Made by a program: the position numbers and the translations under genes
Shown: positions 1-9,128 of the stretch, piece by piece
Layout of the letters: the number at the start of each line of letters is the position of its first letter
Numbering within the stretch: position 1 is the first letter of the stretch
The notes under the pieces: generated by a model
Seen by the model: the letters and a program-made list of their open reading frames with translations, nothing else
Told to the model about the DNA's origin: nothing
Database searches by the model: none
From: CAXBBB01 sp963793245
GTDB lineage: Bacteria; Bacteroidota; Rhodothermia; Rhodothermales; BA12
DNA: 64,000 nt
Reading direction: 5' to 3'
Assembly: GCA_963793245.1 (NCBI GenBank)
Contig: CAWBZG010000002.1
Span: forward strand, 744,001-808,000

Positions 1-347
1 AGTCGCTCAACGTGAGTTCGAGCCTGCAGTTCGGCTACTGGTTCGTCGTCAACGGCACCATTCCGGTCGTGGTAACGGATGTGGCAGGGCCGCTCGACCG
101 AGGGTTGGTGATGGCGAGCGACGCCGATCTAGGCGAGCAGCAGTTGCGTGGACTGCGGGCGGCTCTACTCGAACCCCTCGCTCAGACTGCTCAAGATGCG
201 AGTTCGTTTGCCGAGCACGTTGATCTGTTCTTCGACGCCGAGGCCGGGCGCTGGTATCAGGCGGGGTACGATGGAACGCGCTTCCGAATCGAGTCGATTT
301 CGACCCCTAACTTGCGTCTCGGTCGCCCGTACCGCTTCTCCGACTAA
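1..347 (+). CDS. C-terminal part of an unrecognised protein (start outside window)
   Basis: The reading frame is open from base 3 to a TAA at 345-347, giving about 114 residues. A GTG at 12 could be read as a start, but the frame continues upstream through the window edge, so this is most likely the 3' end of a longer gene. The visible part has no membrane segment or motif I recognise. It mixes acidic, aromatic and hydrophobic residues and ends in LRLGRPYRFSD. It sits 12 bases before lepB on the same strand and may be co-transcribed with it. No function is proposed. Confidence 0.6.
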   Translation, partial: SLNVSSSLQFGYWFVVNGTIPVVVTDVAGPLDRGLVMASDADLGEQQLRGLRAALLEPLAQTAQDASSFAEHVDLFFDAEAGRWYQAGYDGTRFRIESISTPNLRLGRPYRFSD

Positions 348-359
348 CCGCTCTCTCCC

Positions 360-1510
360 TTGGCCCTTTCGCCTGCCGACAAACGCCGCGCCCGTCGCGC
401 CGACCGCAAACGCGCCGCCGATTCAGAGGAAGGCACTACGCCCGACAAGGACGGCAAGCCGCCGCGCAAAAAAGGACCGATCCGTGAGTGGTTTGAGACC
501 GTCGCCATCGCGCTCGCCGTGATGATCTTCGTCCGTACGCTGCTCGTCGACCAGTTTCGGATTCCGTCTGAGTCGATGGAGCACAGCCTGCTCGTCGGTG
601 ACTTCCTGTTCGTCAGCAAACTGCACTACGGCACGCGGACGCCTATTTCAGTAGGGATTCCGTTCACGCGCATCCACATTCCCGGTCTGGAACTGCCTGG
701 CACGCGGATGCCCGGTTTCAGCGAACCCCAACGCGGCGACGCGCTGGTCTTCAACTGGCCCGTCGACGAAGGCGTCCCCATCGACCGCAAAACGCACTAT
801 ATCAAACGCTTGGTCGCCGTCCCCGGCGACACGCTGTCGATTGTAGATGGCACCGTATTGATCGACGGCGAGGCGTTACCCGAAGTGCAAGGGAGCCAGT
901 TCATGTACTTCGCGCTCAAGAAGGATCCGCGGACGCGCATCTCGCCCAATCGCCTCGAAGAATTAGGCGTGGCCCAAGTGTTGCCGCAGGTAGACCCGGC
1001 CTATGTGACTTTCCATGCAACGCCCGAAGTCGCCGAGAAGGTGGCCGAGTTGGTGTACGTAGAGCGCGTCGAGCGCGTGCGGTCGCCGCAGAAAGGCGAG
1101 ACGGGATACCTTCCCCGCACGTTTCCCCCGGAGCAGATTGGACGATCCACGACTTCGGCCCCATCGTGCCGCCGGGCGAAGGCATGACGATCACGTTTAC
1201 GCCCGAGAACAGCCGCTATCTCGTGCCAACCATCCGCCGCTACGAAGGCGTCGAAGCTACGCGCGCCGCCGACGGAAGCGTGACCATCGATGGCAGCCCG
1301 GCGCTCCAATACACGTTCGGCCAAGACTACTACTTCGCGATGGGCGACAACCGCGACAACTCCGAGGATAGCCGCATCTGGGGCTTCGTCCCGATGGATC
1401 ACGTCGTCGGAAAAGCCGTCCTGATCTATTTCTCGTTCAAGGGATTCCGCGACTTTCCTTTCGTTCGCTTCGAGCGGATGCTACGTCCTGTTCCTTCGCT
1501 TGGCGACTGA
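360..1510 (+). CDS. lepB: Signal peptidase I, first copy (frame interrupted near 1125-1129)
   Basis: Type I signal peptidase, which cleaves signal peptides at the outer face of the inner membrane. A TTG start at 360 gives a charged N-terminus, a membrane segment near residues 47-62, the nucleophile Ser72 in FRIPSESM and the general-base Lys149 in YIKRLVAVPGD. The C-terminal box GDNRDNSEDSR lies in a different frame (1166-1510). The C run at 1125-1129 has five bases; a sixth would restore a continuous reading through FPPGADWTIHDFGP and a product of about 384 residues, usual for long Bacteroidota LepB. Since both halves are conserved, a missing C is the simplest explanation. The stop overlaps the ATG of the second lepB (TGATG), suggesting translational coupling. 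Confidence 0.9.
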
Positions 1511-2431
1511 TGGAGATGCGTCGAGGCGTCTGGCGTATCGCTCGCGTGGTCATCGGGGCGTTGCTACTGGCCTGGGCATTTCGAGCGTGCGTCGCTGAAC
1601 CGTTTCGGATTCCAAGCGAATCGATGGCGACGACGTTGCTGCCGGGCGATTACGTGCTCGTCAGCAAACTGAGCTATGGCGGTCTTTTCGAATGGGCCGA
1701 TCCGCAGCAAGGCGACGTGATCGCGTTTCGGTACCCGCTCGAATCCGATGATCCTCCGGTCTACGTAAAGCGCATCGCTGGGCTGCCGGGCGACACGGTC
1801 GCGCTCTTCGCTAAAGAACTGCGCGTCAACAACCAGCCCACTCCGCTTCCAACCGCAGGACGCATCCGGTGGCGCGTGACTTCGCTGCCGGGCGATGAAC
1901 TCCCGCTCGACGCTCCCGCTTTGCGCAGGCTCAATCCGGTCGTCCTAGCGGACACGCTCGCCCTCGTTCACGCTACTACCGACGAGATCGCAAGTATCCG
2001 CGACCTGGCACCCCACCCCGAAGCCGCGCCCGACCTCGTCCTGCGCGGTGCCTCCGGCCCGGCGACGTTTCCCAATGCCTACGGCTTCTCGCGCGACTTC
2101 TACGGCCCACTCCGCGTCCCGGCAAAGGGCGACACCGTCCGTCTCACGCGCCGCACGTGGCCGCTCTACCAGACGCTGATCCAACGTCACGAGCGCAGAG
2201 CCATCCTGCGCACTCCTTCAGGGTTCGTCGAGAGCGACCAGACCCATCGACCATGTCGTTCTCACCGGCGATTACTACTTCGTCCTCGGCGACAACCGCG
2301 ACGATTCGCAGGACAGCCGCGCTTGGGGCTTCGTCCCGCGCAGTCACGTCGAAGGTCGAGCGTCGCTGATCTACTTCTCGTCGGGGAAGAGTGGCGTCCG
2401 GTGGAGGAGAATCGGAAGGGCTGTGCGCTGA
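1510..2431 (+). CDS. lepB: Signal peptidase I, second copy (frame interrupted near 2243-2245)
   Basis: Second, shorter type I signal peptidase directly coupled to the first. It has one N-terminal membrane segment (about residues 9-24), nucleophile Ser38 in FRIPSESM and Lys87 in VYVKRIAGLPGD. The start frame is lost after position 2242; the catalytic box GDNRDDSQDSR and a natural stop at 2429-2431 lie one base over. Removing one C from the CCC at 2243-2245 joins them (ESDQTIDHVVLTGDYYF), giving about 306 residues. The unrelated middle regions of the two copies suggest old paralogues with different substrate clefts rather than a recent duplication. The disruption is probably a sequence error, although real inactivation cannot be excluded. 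Confidence 0.88.
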
Positions 2432-2521
2432 GGGGTTACGTACGTCGCAAGTATTCTGGACGGCCTTTCGCTTCACGGTCGTTTCCTGCTGTGTAGGATA
2501 GAACGAACAGCAGGGAACGCG

Positions 2522-3487
2522 TCATCGCGAACTCGTGCGCGCTCGGATGCGGTCCCACTGGACCTGCTGCGAAGTACCCGGCTCTACGTCGTACGGGTCG
2601 CTGGGGAGGTCCATCCGCTTGAGGATCGGGTAGCGGCGGCGGTACGTGAACGGGTGCGGGTTGCCATCGGGGTCGTCGCCCAAGACAAGGACCATCGTTC
2701 CTTGCTCGTTGATGCGCGTGCCGATAGAGCTGAAATTGTCGCCCCGGCTGGTCTGCCATGTGTCGGCCCACTCGTAGATCCAGCGCGCGTCGGCGTCGAT
2801 CAGGCGGACGCAGCCGTGGCTGGCTGGGCCGCCGGTCGGGAAGGCGTACTGATGGATGTGAATGCCTCTGTCCTGATGGAAGTTGAGCACCCAGTACATC
2901 TCCCACGGCTCGTCGGCGCCTGGGCTGAGCGACGATACACGGTAGGGTTCGCGCCAGTTGAAATTGAACCGACCGTTGGGCGTCGGCGACTCTTTGGCTC
3001 CCGTGTTCACCGGTCCCCAGCGGGTCAATACGCCGTTTTCGTAGGCCGCGAACGCCTGAATCTCTTTGTGGAGGATGAACAACTTGTCCAGGTCGCGCGC
3101 GCCGACGTAGTAGCGCGGGAAGGGTGAGTAGGCGCGGAAGTCGAGGTTCCAGTCGGTCGGAGCGACGATGGTATCGCCAATCTCGAATTCGCTCATCAAG
3201 CGTCGGTTGAGCAACTCGACGACCAGCGAGCGCTTCTTGCCCAGTTGTGCGTCGCCCTCACCGATGGTCGAGTAGAAGATGTTGCGTGCCATCACGTTGT
3301 TGTCCGTGCGGTGGCGCAGAATGAAGTAATCGTAGTAGACGTCCGGCAGATCGTCGATATTCTCGGCGCGGATGTCCATCAATTCCTCCAGTGCGTCCTG
3401 ATCGTAGAACGATCCGTCTTGGGCCTGGACTGTCGCGATGGGCAGCGCGAAGCCGAAAAAGAGTAGTAGGGCGGTAATCCGGGTCAT
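2522..3487 (-). CDS. L,D-transpeptidase (YkuD) family secreted protein
   Basis: Periplasmic YkuD-fold enzyme expected to form 3-3 peptidoglycan cross-links or attach proteins to peptidoglycan. I start it at the ATG giving a clean signal peptide (MTRITALLLFFGFALP...VQAQ), 17 codons inside the longest frame; the product is about 321 residues. The catalytic motif IHIHQYAF...ASHGCVRL is present, with the nucleophile Cys226 preceded by His and Gly, as required in the family. The N-terminal 150 residues have no domain I can name. Its partner substrate cannot be deduced from neighbours. It converges with the lepB pair across a 90-base gap. Confidence 0.88.
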   Translation of the reverse strand: MTRITALLLFFGFALPIATVQAQDGSFYDQDALEELMDIRAENIDDLPDVYYDYFILRHRTDNNVMARNIFYSTIGEGDAQLGKKRSLVVELLNRRLMSEFEIGDTIVAPTDWNLDFRAYSPFPRYYVGARDLDKLFILHKEIQAFAAYENGVLTRWGPVNTGAKESPTPNGRFNFNWREPYRVSSLSPGADEPWEMYWVLNFHQDRGIHIHQYAFPTGGPASHGCVRLIDADARWIYEWADTWQTSRGDNFSSIGTRINEQGTMVLVLGDDPDGNPHPFTYRRRYPILKRMDLPSDPYDVEPGTSQQVQWDRIRARTSSR

Positions 3488-3575
3488 GGACGGCCTCGTA
3501 AGGCGTTGGGAATGCGTGGCGTACATAGAGCTACCCAAAAATCGCTCCGTCGGTTTCTCTTTGGCGTATGAGCCA

Positions 3576-4607
3576 TCAGCGAACAGGCGTGCAGCCCTCG
3601 ATTCGGAGCCGCTCCACGTGCTCGGTCGCGCCCAGAACGATCAGCACGTCGCCTGCTTGCAGTTCGTAATCGGCGGGCGGATTGTATGCCGTTTGGCCAT
3701 TGCGCACGACGGCAACGACGATGGTGTCGTACGTGCGCCGGACGCCGCTTTTGGCAAGCGTCAATCCCTCCAACAGGGCGCCGGACGCGACGGTGACTTC
3801 GTCCATCTCCAATCCGCCGGCGCTGTCCTGGAGCGAGGCGTAGAACCGGTCGACGTTGGGGCGGAGGATGGCGCGGATCATGTGCTCGGCGCCGACCTCA
3901 TCGGGTGCGATGACCTGATCCGCTCCGGCGTGGACGAGTTTGCGGCGGTTCTTGACCTGGTTGACGCGCGACAGGACGAACGCATCGGGGCGAATCTCGC
4001 GGACGACGAGTGTCACAAACACGTTGAGCGCGTCTTCGGGTAGCGCGAGGATGACGCCGCGCGCACGTTCGATTCCGGCTTCGCGTAATACGTCCTCTTC
4101 TTCGGCCTCTCCTGCGACATAGGGGATCGCCCACTCGTCGAGCGAAGCCAGAACGTCAGCGTCGCGGTCGATGACGACGAAGGTGCGTCCGGCGCGGCGT
4201 AGGTCGTCGGCCATGCGCTGGCCCAGTCTGCCGTAGCCGCACAGGATGTAGTGATCGGTCATGCGTTCGAGTTGTTTGCGGATGCGGCGTTGTTCGAGCG
4301 GAAGGCTGGTCACGACAACACGCGCAGCGCGTGCCGCGATAAAGGCGACCAGTCCGATCCCGAACACGCTGATGGCGACGGTGAAAAAGCGCCCGGCTGT
4401 CGACAGATCGCCCACTTCGGCGAATCCGATCGTCGTGAACGTGATGAACGTCATGTAGAACCCGTCCATCCACGACCACCCTTCGATGTAGTGGTAACCC
4501 GTCGTGCCCAGGCCCAGGAGCACGAGCAGCAGCACGTGGGCGAAGACAATCTCGCGTTTTGCCGAATCTGCGCGCAGACGGTTGAGCAGTCCGGGGCGAG
4601 ACCTCAC
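3576..4607 (-). CDS. Two-TM potassium channel with RCK (TrkA-N/TrkA-C) regulatory domains
   Basis: Ligand-gated K+ channel subunit of the MthK/GsuK type. The first helix (about residues 20-38) is followed by a pore loop with filter TTIGFAEV (about 58-65), a second helix, an RCK Rossmann domain beginning YILCGYGRLGQ, and a TrkA-C domain ending in DVLIVLGATEHVERL. The filter differs from the textbook TVGYGD by FAE instead of YGD. I prefer the GTG at 4607, which overlaps the upstream gene's stop as GTGA and gives 343 residues; an ATG 36 bases upstream is possible. It is probably translated together with the preceding small gene and xseB. Confidence 0.88.
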   Translation of the reverse strand: MRSRPGLLNRLRADSAKREIVFAHVLLLVLLGLGTTGYHYIEGWSWMDGFYMTFITFTTIGFAEVGDLSTAGRFFTVAISVFGIGLVAFIAARAARVVVTSLPLEQRRIRKQLERMTDHYILCGYGRLGQRMADDLRRAGRTFVVIDRDADVLASLDEWAIPYVAGEAEEEDVLREAGIERARGVILALPEDALNVFVTLVVREIRPDAFVLSRVNQVKNRRKLVHAGADQVIAPDEVGAEHMIRAILRPNVDRFYASLQDSAGGLEMDEVTVASGALLEGLTLAKSGVRRTYDTIVVAVVRNGQTAYNPPADYELQAGDVLIVLGATEHVERLRIEGCTPVR

Positions 4608-5113
4608 GCGTTCGAGGTGCTGGTCAGCAGGCGCGCGTGCCACGACTCGCCCGCCGGACGTTCCAGCCGTCCCTCGCGCAGATCGCCGACGGTTGTCGCG
4701 GTGAGATCGAAGACGGTTGTGCGCGCATCCACATCGCCGTCGCGCGACCTGTGCTTGAACGCGGCGCGAGGCAGTACGTCGACCATTCCATCATCCATGC
4801 GGTACACGACGTCGAGCGCCTGGGCCAGTTCGAGATGCAGGCCTGTCGCGGCGTCTTCGACGGCGTGGACCGATGCGTCGATGCCGCAGCCGCTGACCTG
4901 GTCGGCGTTGGGGACGTAGCCTGCCAACAGCACCAACCGCGCGTCTCGAACGTCTGAAGCGGCGTGAACGGCGCGTCCGTGCGAGGTCCAGCCGTCGGTG
5001 AAGTCGGAGAGTGCGCGGGCGAGTGCCTGGGCAGCGTCCGGGGCGAGCGGCTCGCGCGTGGCGTAGACCCACAGGCGTGCGTGATCGGGAAGAGAGGCGA
5101 AGTCAGTCGTCAT
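4604..5113 (-). CDS. Conserved Bacteroidota protein of unknown function (SGCGIDASVH family)
   Basis: A 169-residue soluble protein with the segments LWVYATREPL near the start, FTDGWTSHGR around residue 40 and SGCGIDASVH around residue 80. From memory these belong to a small Bacteroidota family that databases sometimes label 'ABC transporter ATPase', although no Walker motif is present and the label appears wrong. The Cys in SGCGID might be functional. The gene overlaps the end of xseB by about 11 bases and the channel start by 4 bases, so it sits in the middle of a coupled three-gene unit. No reaction is proposed. Confidence 0.75.
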   Translation of the reverse strand: MTTDFASLPDHARLWVYATREPLAPDAAQALARALSDFTDGWTSHGRAVHAASDVRDARLVLLAGYVPNADQVSGCGIDASVHAVEDAATGLHLELAQALDVVYRMDDGMVDVLPRAAFKHRSRDGDVDARTTVFDLTATTVGDLREGRLERPAGESWHARLLTSTSNA

Positions 5114-5312
5114 CTGCGAGAGCGAGGTGGGTCACGCGGGCTTGAGCGGCGTCGAGGCGGGCGAGGCAGTGGCGGGCCAACGCCATACCCTGCTCGTACG
5201 TCTCGACGGCGGTTTCGAGTGGAAGATCGGGCGCGTCGAGTTGAGCGGTGAGCGCGTCGAGGCGGTCCAGGGCGTGGGCGAACGGCAGAGCGTCCAGTTC
5301 GGAATCGGTCAT
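5103..5312 (-). CDS. xseB: Exodeoxyribonuclease VII small subunit
   Basis: Small subunit of exonuclease VII, which degrades single-stranded DNA with the large subunit XseA. The 69-residue product (start MTDSELDALPF) shows the family pattern: FAHALDRLDALTAQLD, then LPLETAVETYEQGMALARHC and a heptad-rich C-terminus. The longest frame extends 14 codons upstream, but the chosen ATG fits the family length better. xseA is not in this window, so the two subunits are encoded apart. The end overlaps the next gene, indicating co-translation. Confidence 0.85.
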   Translation of the reverse strand: MTDSELDALPFAHALDRLDALTAQLDAPDLPLETAVETYEQGMALARHCLARLDAAQARVTHLALADDD

Positions 5313-5479
5313 CCATAGCAGACGCGTGTCAGGCCAGTCGAGTTCGCATCTCACTCGTTTGCTCGGCTCCTTCCAGTATCTTTCGTGCGTCTCAGTCTGG
5401 GAGCCGATGCAGGTTGGTCCAGTTGTTGCGTTCCCCAGGTCGTTCCCCGTCCGACCTTCTCGTCCATCGCGCTCCCCCC

Positions 5480-7366
5480 ATGCGATTCTCTCTCTTTCTC
5501 GTCCTCCTCGCCGGATTGATTCTGCCCGGCTGCGGGCTTCTCGGTCCCGCCGACGACACGCGCGCTCCCCTCATCGAACTGACGCGTCCCGGCGACGGCT
5601 CGGTCGTCGGCGGTGACGTGCTGCTGCGGTTCACCGGCGAGGCGCGCGGCGAAGACAACTTCATCTCGTTCATCACCGTCTCGGTCGATGGAGAGCGCGT
5701 CGGCGAGGCCGATCTCATCACGCCGGGTGTCAACCCTGTTTTTGCGTATCGTCTCAGTTCGGCGCAGTTCTCGGACGGCAAACACCGCATTCAGGCGACG
5801 GCGTTCGACAGAAACGAAAACCGCGGTCTGAGCAACACGGCGACGGTCACCTTCCTCAACGGCGTCGTCGACGGCGTTTCGACGGCTACCGGCCCGCTCG
5901 CCGCTATCACCTCGCCGCGCGATGGCGAAGAGGTCACCGGCACGACGCAGATCATCGTACAGGCCGATCCCAACCAGTCAGCCATCACGCGCGTCGATTT
6001 TCTCGTAGACGGCGTCTCGCTCCAAACAGCGACCAGTTTCCCCTTTACCTATAGCTGGGATACGTCGGTCGAACCCGTCGGGCCGCACATTTTGCAAGCC
6101 CGAGTCTACTCGGCGCCGGATCGCTTCCGTCTGACCAACCCGGTAACGGTTCAGGTCAACGCGCCGGAGGGCGAGGGCGAAGGCGGCGCAACGGGTTGCC
6201 AGATCGAAGGCTGCGTCCGACTGCGGGCGACGGGCTTTCGCGGGCAAGTGCTGGGCAGTGCTGCCGTTGGCTTCAACAACGATCTGTACGTCGGCACCGA
6301 CGCCGACACGCTCTACGCGTTCTCGCCGTCGGGCGCACTGCGCTGGAAGCGCGGCGTTCAAGGGCGCATTACCTCATCGCCGGTCGTGAGCAACACCGAG
6401 GACGTGTTCGTGACCAGTTCGGATGGACGGCTCTACGCGTTCACGTCGACGGGAGCGCAGTTGTGGGCGCCCATCGTCTCGCCCTTCACGTTCAGCGGTG
6501 GCCCGGCGCTGGGCATCGACGGCACGCTCTACTTCGGCGACGATTCGGGGCAGCTATGGGCCGTCAACTCGTTCAACGGACGCGTCCGCGATGGCTTCCC
6601 CGTCGCCGTCAATACCTCGACTAGCGGAACGGCCTTCGTTGGGCCGCCGGTGATCGCCAGAGATGGGACGATCTTTATCGCCTCGAACGGCGGTTCGGTC
6701 TTCGCGCTCAACCCCAATGGCACGATTAAGTGGTCGCAGAGGGCATTTTCCTCCAACTTCAGCCGCTCGCTCTCTCTCGTCGAACGGGAGGTGACCGAGC
6801 AACTTATCACCGGCCCGGTCACGCGCATCGTGACGACGGTCTATGGCGTTTTCCTCGCAGGCACGCAGGTGTCGCTCTATGCCCTTTCGGGAACGGACGG
6901 CGCCATCCAGTGGAACGAGGCGATCGCGGATCCGACTTCGGGTCAAATCTCGACACCGATCGTCGACGCCGACGGCTCGATCTACCTGGGCACGACGCGG
7001 GCACTGCTCGCCTTCAACGAGAACTTGGACGACAACTCGACCTCGACCTCGCGGCTGCGCTTCTCTTTCCCCGCTGCCAACGTGGGGACGCCCGCTGTCG
7101 ACGCAGGAGGGACGATCCACTTCGTCAGTGGGCAGACGCTGCGGAGCGTTAATCCCAACGGCACGCCGAACAATTCATACGACTTGACCTCGACGGCGCG
7201 CGGACCGCTCACCATTGGGCGCAACGGCGTCATCTACGTCGCTGCGGACAACGAACTGCTCTCCGGCATCTTCTCAGGAACGGCGGGTCTGTCCGCAGGC
7301 AAATGGCCGATGTTCCAGCGCAACGCCCGTCACACGGGACGAATTGGCGTCGATTCGGACGATTGA
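5480..7366 (+). CDS. Lipoprotein with Ig-like repeats and PQQ-type beta-propeller
   Basis: Surface or periplasmic lipoprotein of about 628 residues. The ATG at 5480 gives a lipoprotein signal (LAGLILPGCGLLG, lipobox Cys about residue 19); the upstream in-frame ATG at 5414 would lose this. Two Ig-like repeats follow, each with IT(S)PRDG or LTRPGDG plus VDG segments. The second half carries repeated blades such as LYAFSPSGALRWKRG, LYAFTSTGAQLW and VFALNPNGTIKWSQ, the PQQ-like propeller repeat also found in BamB. A glycine/glutamate linker separates the halves. It ends in WPMFQRNARHTGR, typical of outer propeller proteins. It may act as an adhesin or scaffold; no enzymatic residues are evident. 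Confidence 0.82.
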   Translation: MRFSLFLVLLAGLILPGCGLLGPADDTRAPLIELTRPGDGSVVGGDVLLRFTGEARGEDNFISFITVSVDGERVGEADLITPGVNPVFAYRLSSAQFSDGKHRIQATAFDRNENRGLSNTATVTFLNGVVDGVSTATGPLAAITSPRDGEEVTGTTQIIVQADPNQSAITRVDFLVDGVSLQTATSFPFTYSWDTSVEPVGPHILQARVYSAPDRFRLTNPVTVQVNAPEGEGEGGATGCQIEGCVRLRATGFRGQVLGSAAVGFNNDLYVGTDADTLYAFSPSGALRWKRGVQGRITSSPVVSNTEDVFVTSSDGRLYAFTSTGAQLWAPIVSPFTFSGGPALGIDGTLYFGDDSGQLWAVNSFNGRVRDGFPVAVNTSTSGTAFVGPPVIARDGTIFIASNGGSVFALNPNGTIKWSQRAFSSNFSRSLSLVEREVTEQLITGPVTRIVTTVYGVFLAGTQVSLYALSGTDGAIQWNEAIADPTSGQISTPIVDADGSIYLGTTRALLAFNENLDDNSTSTSRLRFSFPAANVGTPAVDAGGTIHFVSGQTLRSVNPNGTPNNSYDLTSTARGPLTIGRNGVIYVAADNELLSGIFSGTAGLSAGKWPMFQRNARHTGRIGVDSDD

Positions 7367-7388
7367 CGCCCGGTCAGGGAACGACCGA

Positions 7389-7425
7389 AAAAGCCCGACT
7401 CGCCTGTGAGGTGAGTCGGGCTTTT
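7389..7425. terminator. Rho-independent, probably bidirectional terminator
   Basis: AAAAGCCCGACTC at 7389-7401 pairs perfectly with GAGTCGGGCTTTT at 7413-7425, with an 11-base loop. The A-tract and T-tract allow termination from both the propeller lipoprotein gene and the convergent oxidoreductase gene. Confidence 0.85.
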
Positions 7426-7447
7426 CTGTTTGGATGCCAGAGCCTGA

Positions 7448-8542
7448 TTACGCGGCTTCTACCTCTTCGAGCGTCGGATAGTCGGTGTAGCCCTTTTCGT
7501 CGCCTCCGTAGAACGTGCTGGGATCAGCTTCGTTGAGCGGCGCGTCGGTGCGGAAGCGCTCGGCCAGGTCCGGGTTGGCGACATAGGGGACGCCGAACGC
7601 GACGGCATCGCCCAGGCCGCTCTTAATGGCTTCGTTTGCGCTAGCCTTGTCGTAGCCGCCATTGAGAATCAGGTTGCCGTCGTAGTGGCTGCGTACCAGA
7701 TCGGCCATGCGGCCTTCGGTCGATCCGTCCATCATGCCACCGCCGATGGGGTCGATCAGGTGGAGGTAGGCGAGGTGGCGCGCGTTCAGATGCTCGGTGA
7801 CGTAGGCAGCCGTTTCGCTCCGCTTGTCGTTGCGTGCTCCGTTGAAGACGGCACGAGGGGAGAGCCGGATGCCGACGCGATCCGACGACCATGCGCCAAC
7901 GACAGCGTCGGTGACTTCGAACAAGAAGCGCGCTCGGTTCTCAATCGCCCCGCCGTATGCGTCGTTGCGCGTGTTGCTGCCCGAGAACAGGAATTGCTCG
8001 ATCAGGTAGCCGTTGGCGGCGTGTACTTCGACGCCATCGAAGCCTGCTTCGCGAGCGCGACGCGTGCCGTTGACGAACGCATCGACGATGCCTGCGATCT
8101 CTTCGGTTTTGAGCGCTCGGGGCGTAGGAGCGGGCTGCATTCCGTCGGGCGTATACACCTGCGTGTCGGGCGGAGCAATCGCCGACGGAGCGACTGGAAG
8201 CGCGCCGCCGTGGAAGTAGGGATGCGAGACGCGCCCGACGTGCCAGAGTTGGAGTACGATCTTGCCGCCCGCCTGATGGACGGCGTCGGTGACGAGTTTC
8301 CAGCCTTCGACCTGTGCATCGGTGTGAATGCCCGGCGTGTCGATGTAGCCGACCCCTTGAGGCGTTACCTGAGAGGCTTCGGTAACGATGAGTCCGGCAC
8401 CTGCGCGCTGCCGATAATACTCGGCGTTGAGCGCGTGCGGAACGTTGCCTTCTCCGGCGCGGCTACGCGTCATCGGCGCCATGACGACGCGGTTGGGCAG
8501 TTCGAGCGCGCCGAAGGTGACGGGAGAAAAGAGATCGGACAT
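7448..8542 (-). CDS. Old Yellow Enzyme family FMN-dependent alkene reductase
   Basis: NAD(P)H:flavin oxidoreductase of the OYE/NemA class that reduces activated C=C bonds of enals, enones, maleimides or nitro-esters. It starts at MSDLFSPVTFGALELPNRV (a start five codons upstream is possible) and has 364 residues. Visible landmarks are VVMAPMTRSRA, IVLQLWHVGR, FDGVEVHAANGYLIEQFL (the His/Asn substrate pair) and YGGAIENRARF, followed by LILNGGY and AVAFGVPYVANPDL for FMN phosphate binding. The TIM-barrel is complete. It is divergent from the DinB-like gene with about 100 bases between. Likely an oxidative or xenobiotic stress function; no regulator is adjacent. Confidence 0.92.
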   Translation of the reverse strand: MSDLFSPVTFGALELPNRVVMAPMTRSRAGEGNVPHALNAEYYRQRAGAGLIVTEASQVTPQGVGYIDTPGIHTDAQVEGWKLVTDAVHQAGGKIVLQLWHVGRVSHPYFHGGALPVAPSAIAPPDTQVYTPDGMQPAPTPRALKTEEIAGIVDAFVNGTRRAREAGFDGVEVHAANGYLIEQFLFSGSNTRNDAYGGAIENRARFLFEVTDAVVGAWSSDRVGIRLSPRAVFNGARNDKRSETAAYVTEHLNARHLAYLHLIDPIGGGMMDGSTEGRMADLVRSHYDGNLILNGGYDKASANEAIKSGLGDAVAFGVPYVANPDLAERFRTDAPLNEADPSTFYGGDEKGYTDYPTLEEVEAA

Positions 8543-8644
8543 AGTTGAAAAAGTCAAATGGGAGTGAGCAGGTTGAAATCCATATTCTGGAACGATGATT
8601 CCGGTTGACTATCCGTTTCTTGTCACTCCCTCACCCCACCTGCC

Positions 8645-9127
8645 ATGTCCTTCGATACCGCCTCCGACCTCCGCGAACTGTTCGCGCTCTACGCCGCCGC
8701 TGATCTCGCGTCCGAGTCTCCAGGGTTTCTGGATCGCCCCGCTGAGGGCAAGTGGTCACCCGGAGAGCACCTGCATCACGTCGAGATGGTCAACCGAGGC
8801 GCGTTGGGCGCGCTGCGGTTTATCGAGACCGGACGCGGAAGCAGTGATCCGGTCAGCCCGGACGCCATCGCGTTCTTGCAAGCGAGCGTGTTTCCCGTCC
8901 GTAAGGCGCCTTCTAGCGTGCAGCCTCCCGCCGACCTGACGGTCGAAGCCGGTGCCAAACTGCGCCGCACCAATCAGGCGCGCTGGGCCGAGGTCGACAC
9001 CAATGCTATTGGCACGCAGACCGACACGATTCCGCATCCGTTTCTAGGTCCGCTAAGCGCAGGTGAGTGGGTCCGCTTCGCCCTCGTCCACGCGCGGCAT
9101 CACCACGGGCTGGCTGGCATCGGGTAA
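8645..9127 (+). CDS. DinB-like metal-dependent four-helix protein
   Basis: A 160-residue protein with a DinB/YfiT-like layout: an early KWSPGEHLHHVEMVNRG helix and a late FALVHARHHHGLAGI helix supply the His residues expected to bind a divalent metal. In Bacillota relatives some members are bacillithiol-dependent transferases, interesting because bshC is encoded at 58744-60363, but that link is only a possibility. The gene ends one base before the convergent NUDIX gene. The fold assignment is more secure than the function. Confidence 0.7.
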   Translation: MSFDTASDLRELFALYAAADLASESPGFLDRPAEGKWSPGEHLHHVEMVNRGALGALRFIETGRGSSDPVSPDAIAFLQASVFPVRKAPSSVQPPADLTVEAGAKLRRTNQARWAEVDTNAIGTQTDTIPHPFLGPLSAGEWVRFALVHARHHHGLAGIG

Positions 9128-9128
9128 C

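Noticed and set aside
360..2431. Genuine inactivation of both signal peptidases
   Set aside because: Both catalytic halves of each gene remain conserved and each break is one base; loss of both essential enzymes side by side is unlikely.
4604..5113. ABC transporter ATPase
   Set aside because: No Walker A, Walker B or signature motif; the label in databases for this family seems misapplied.
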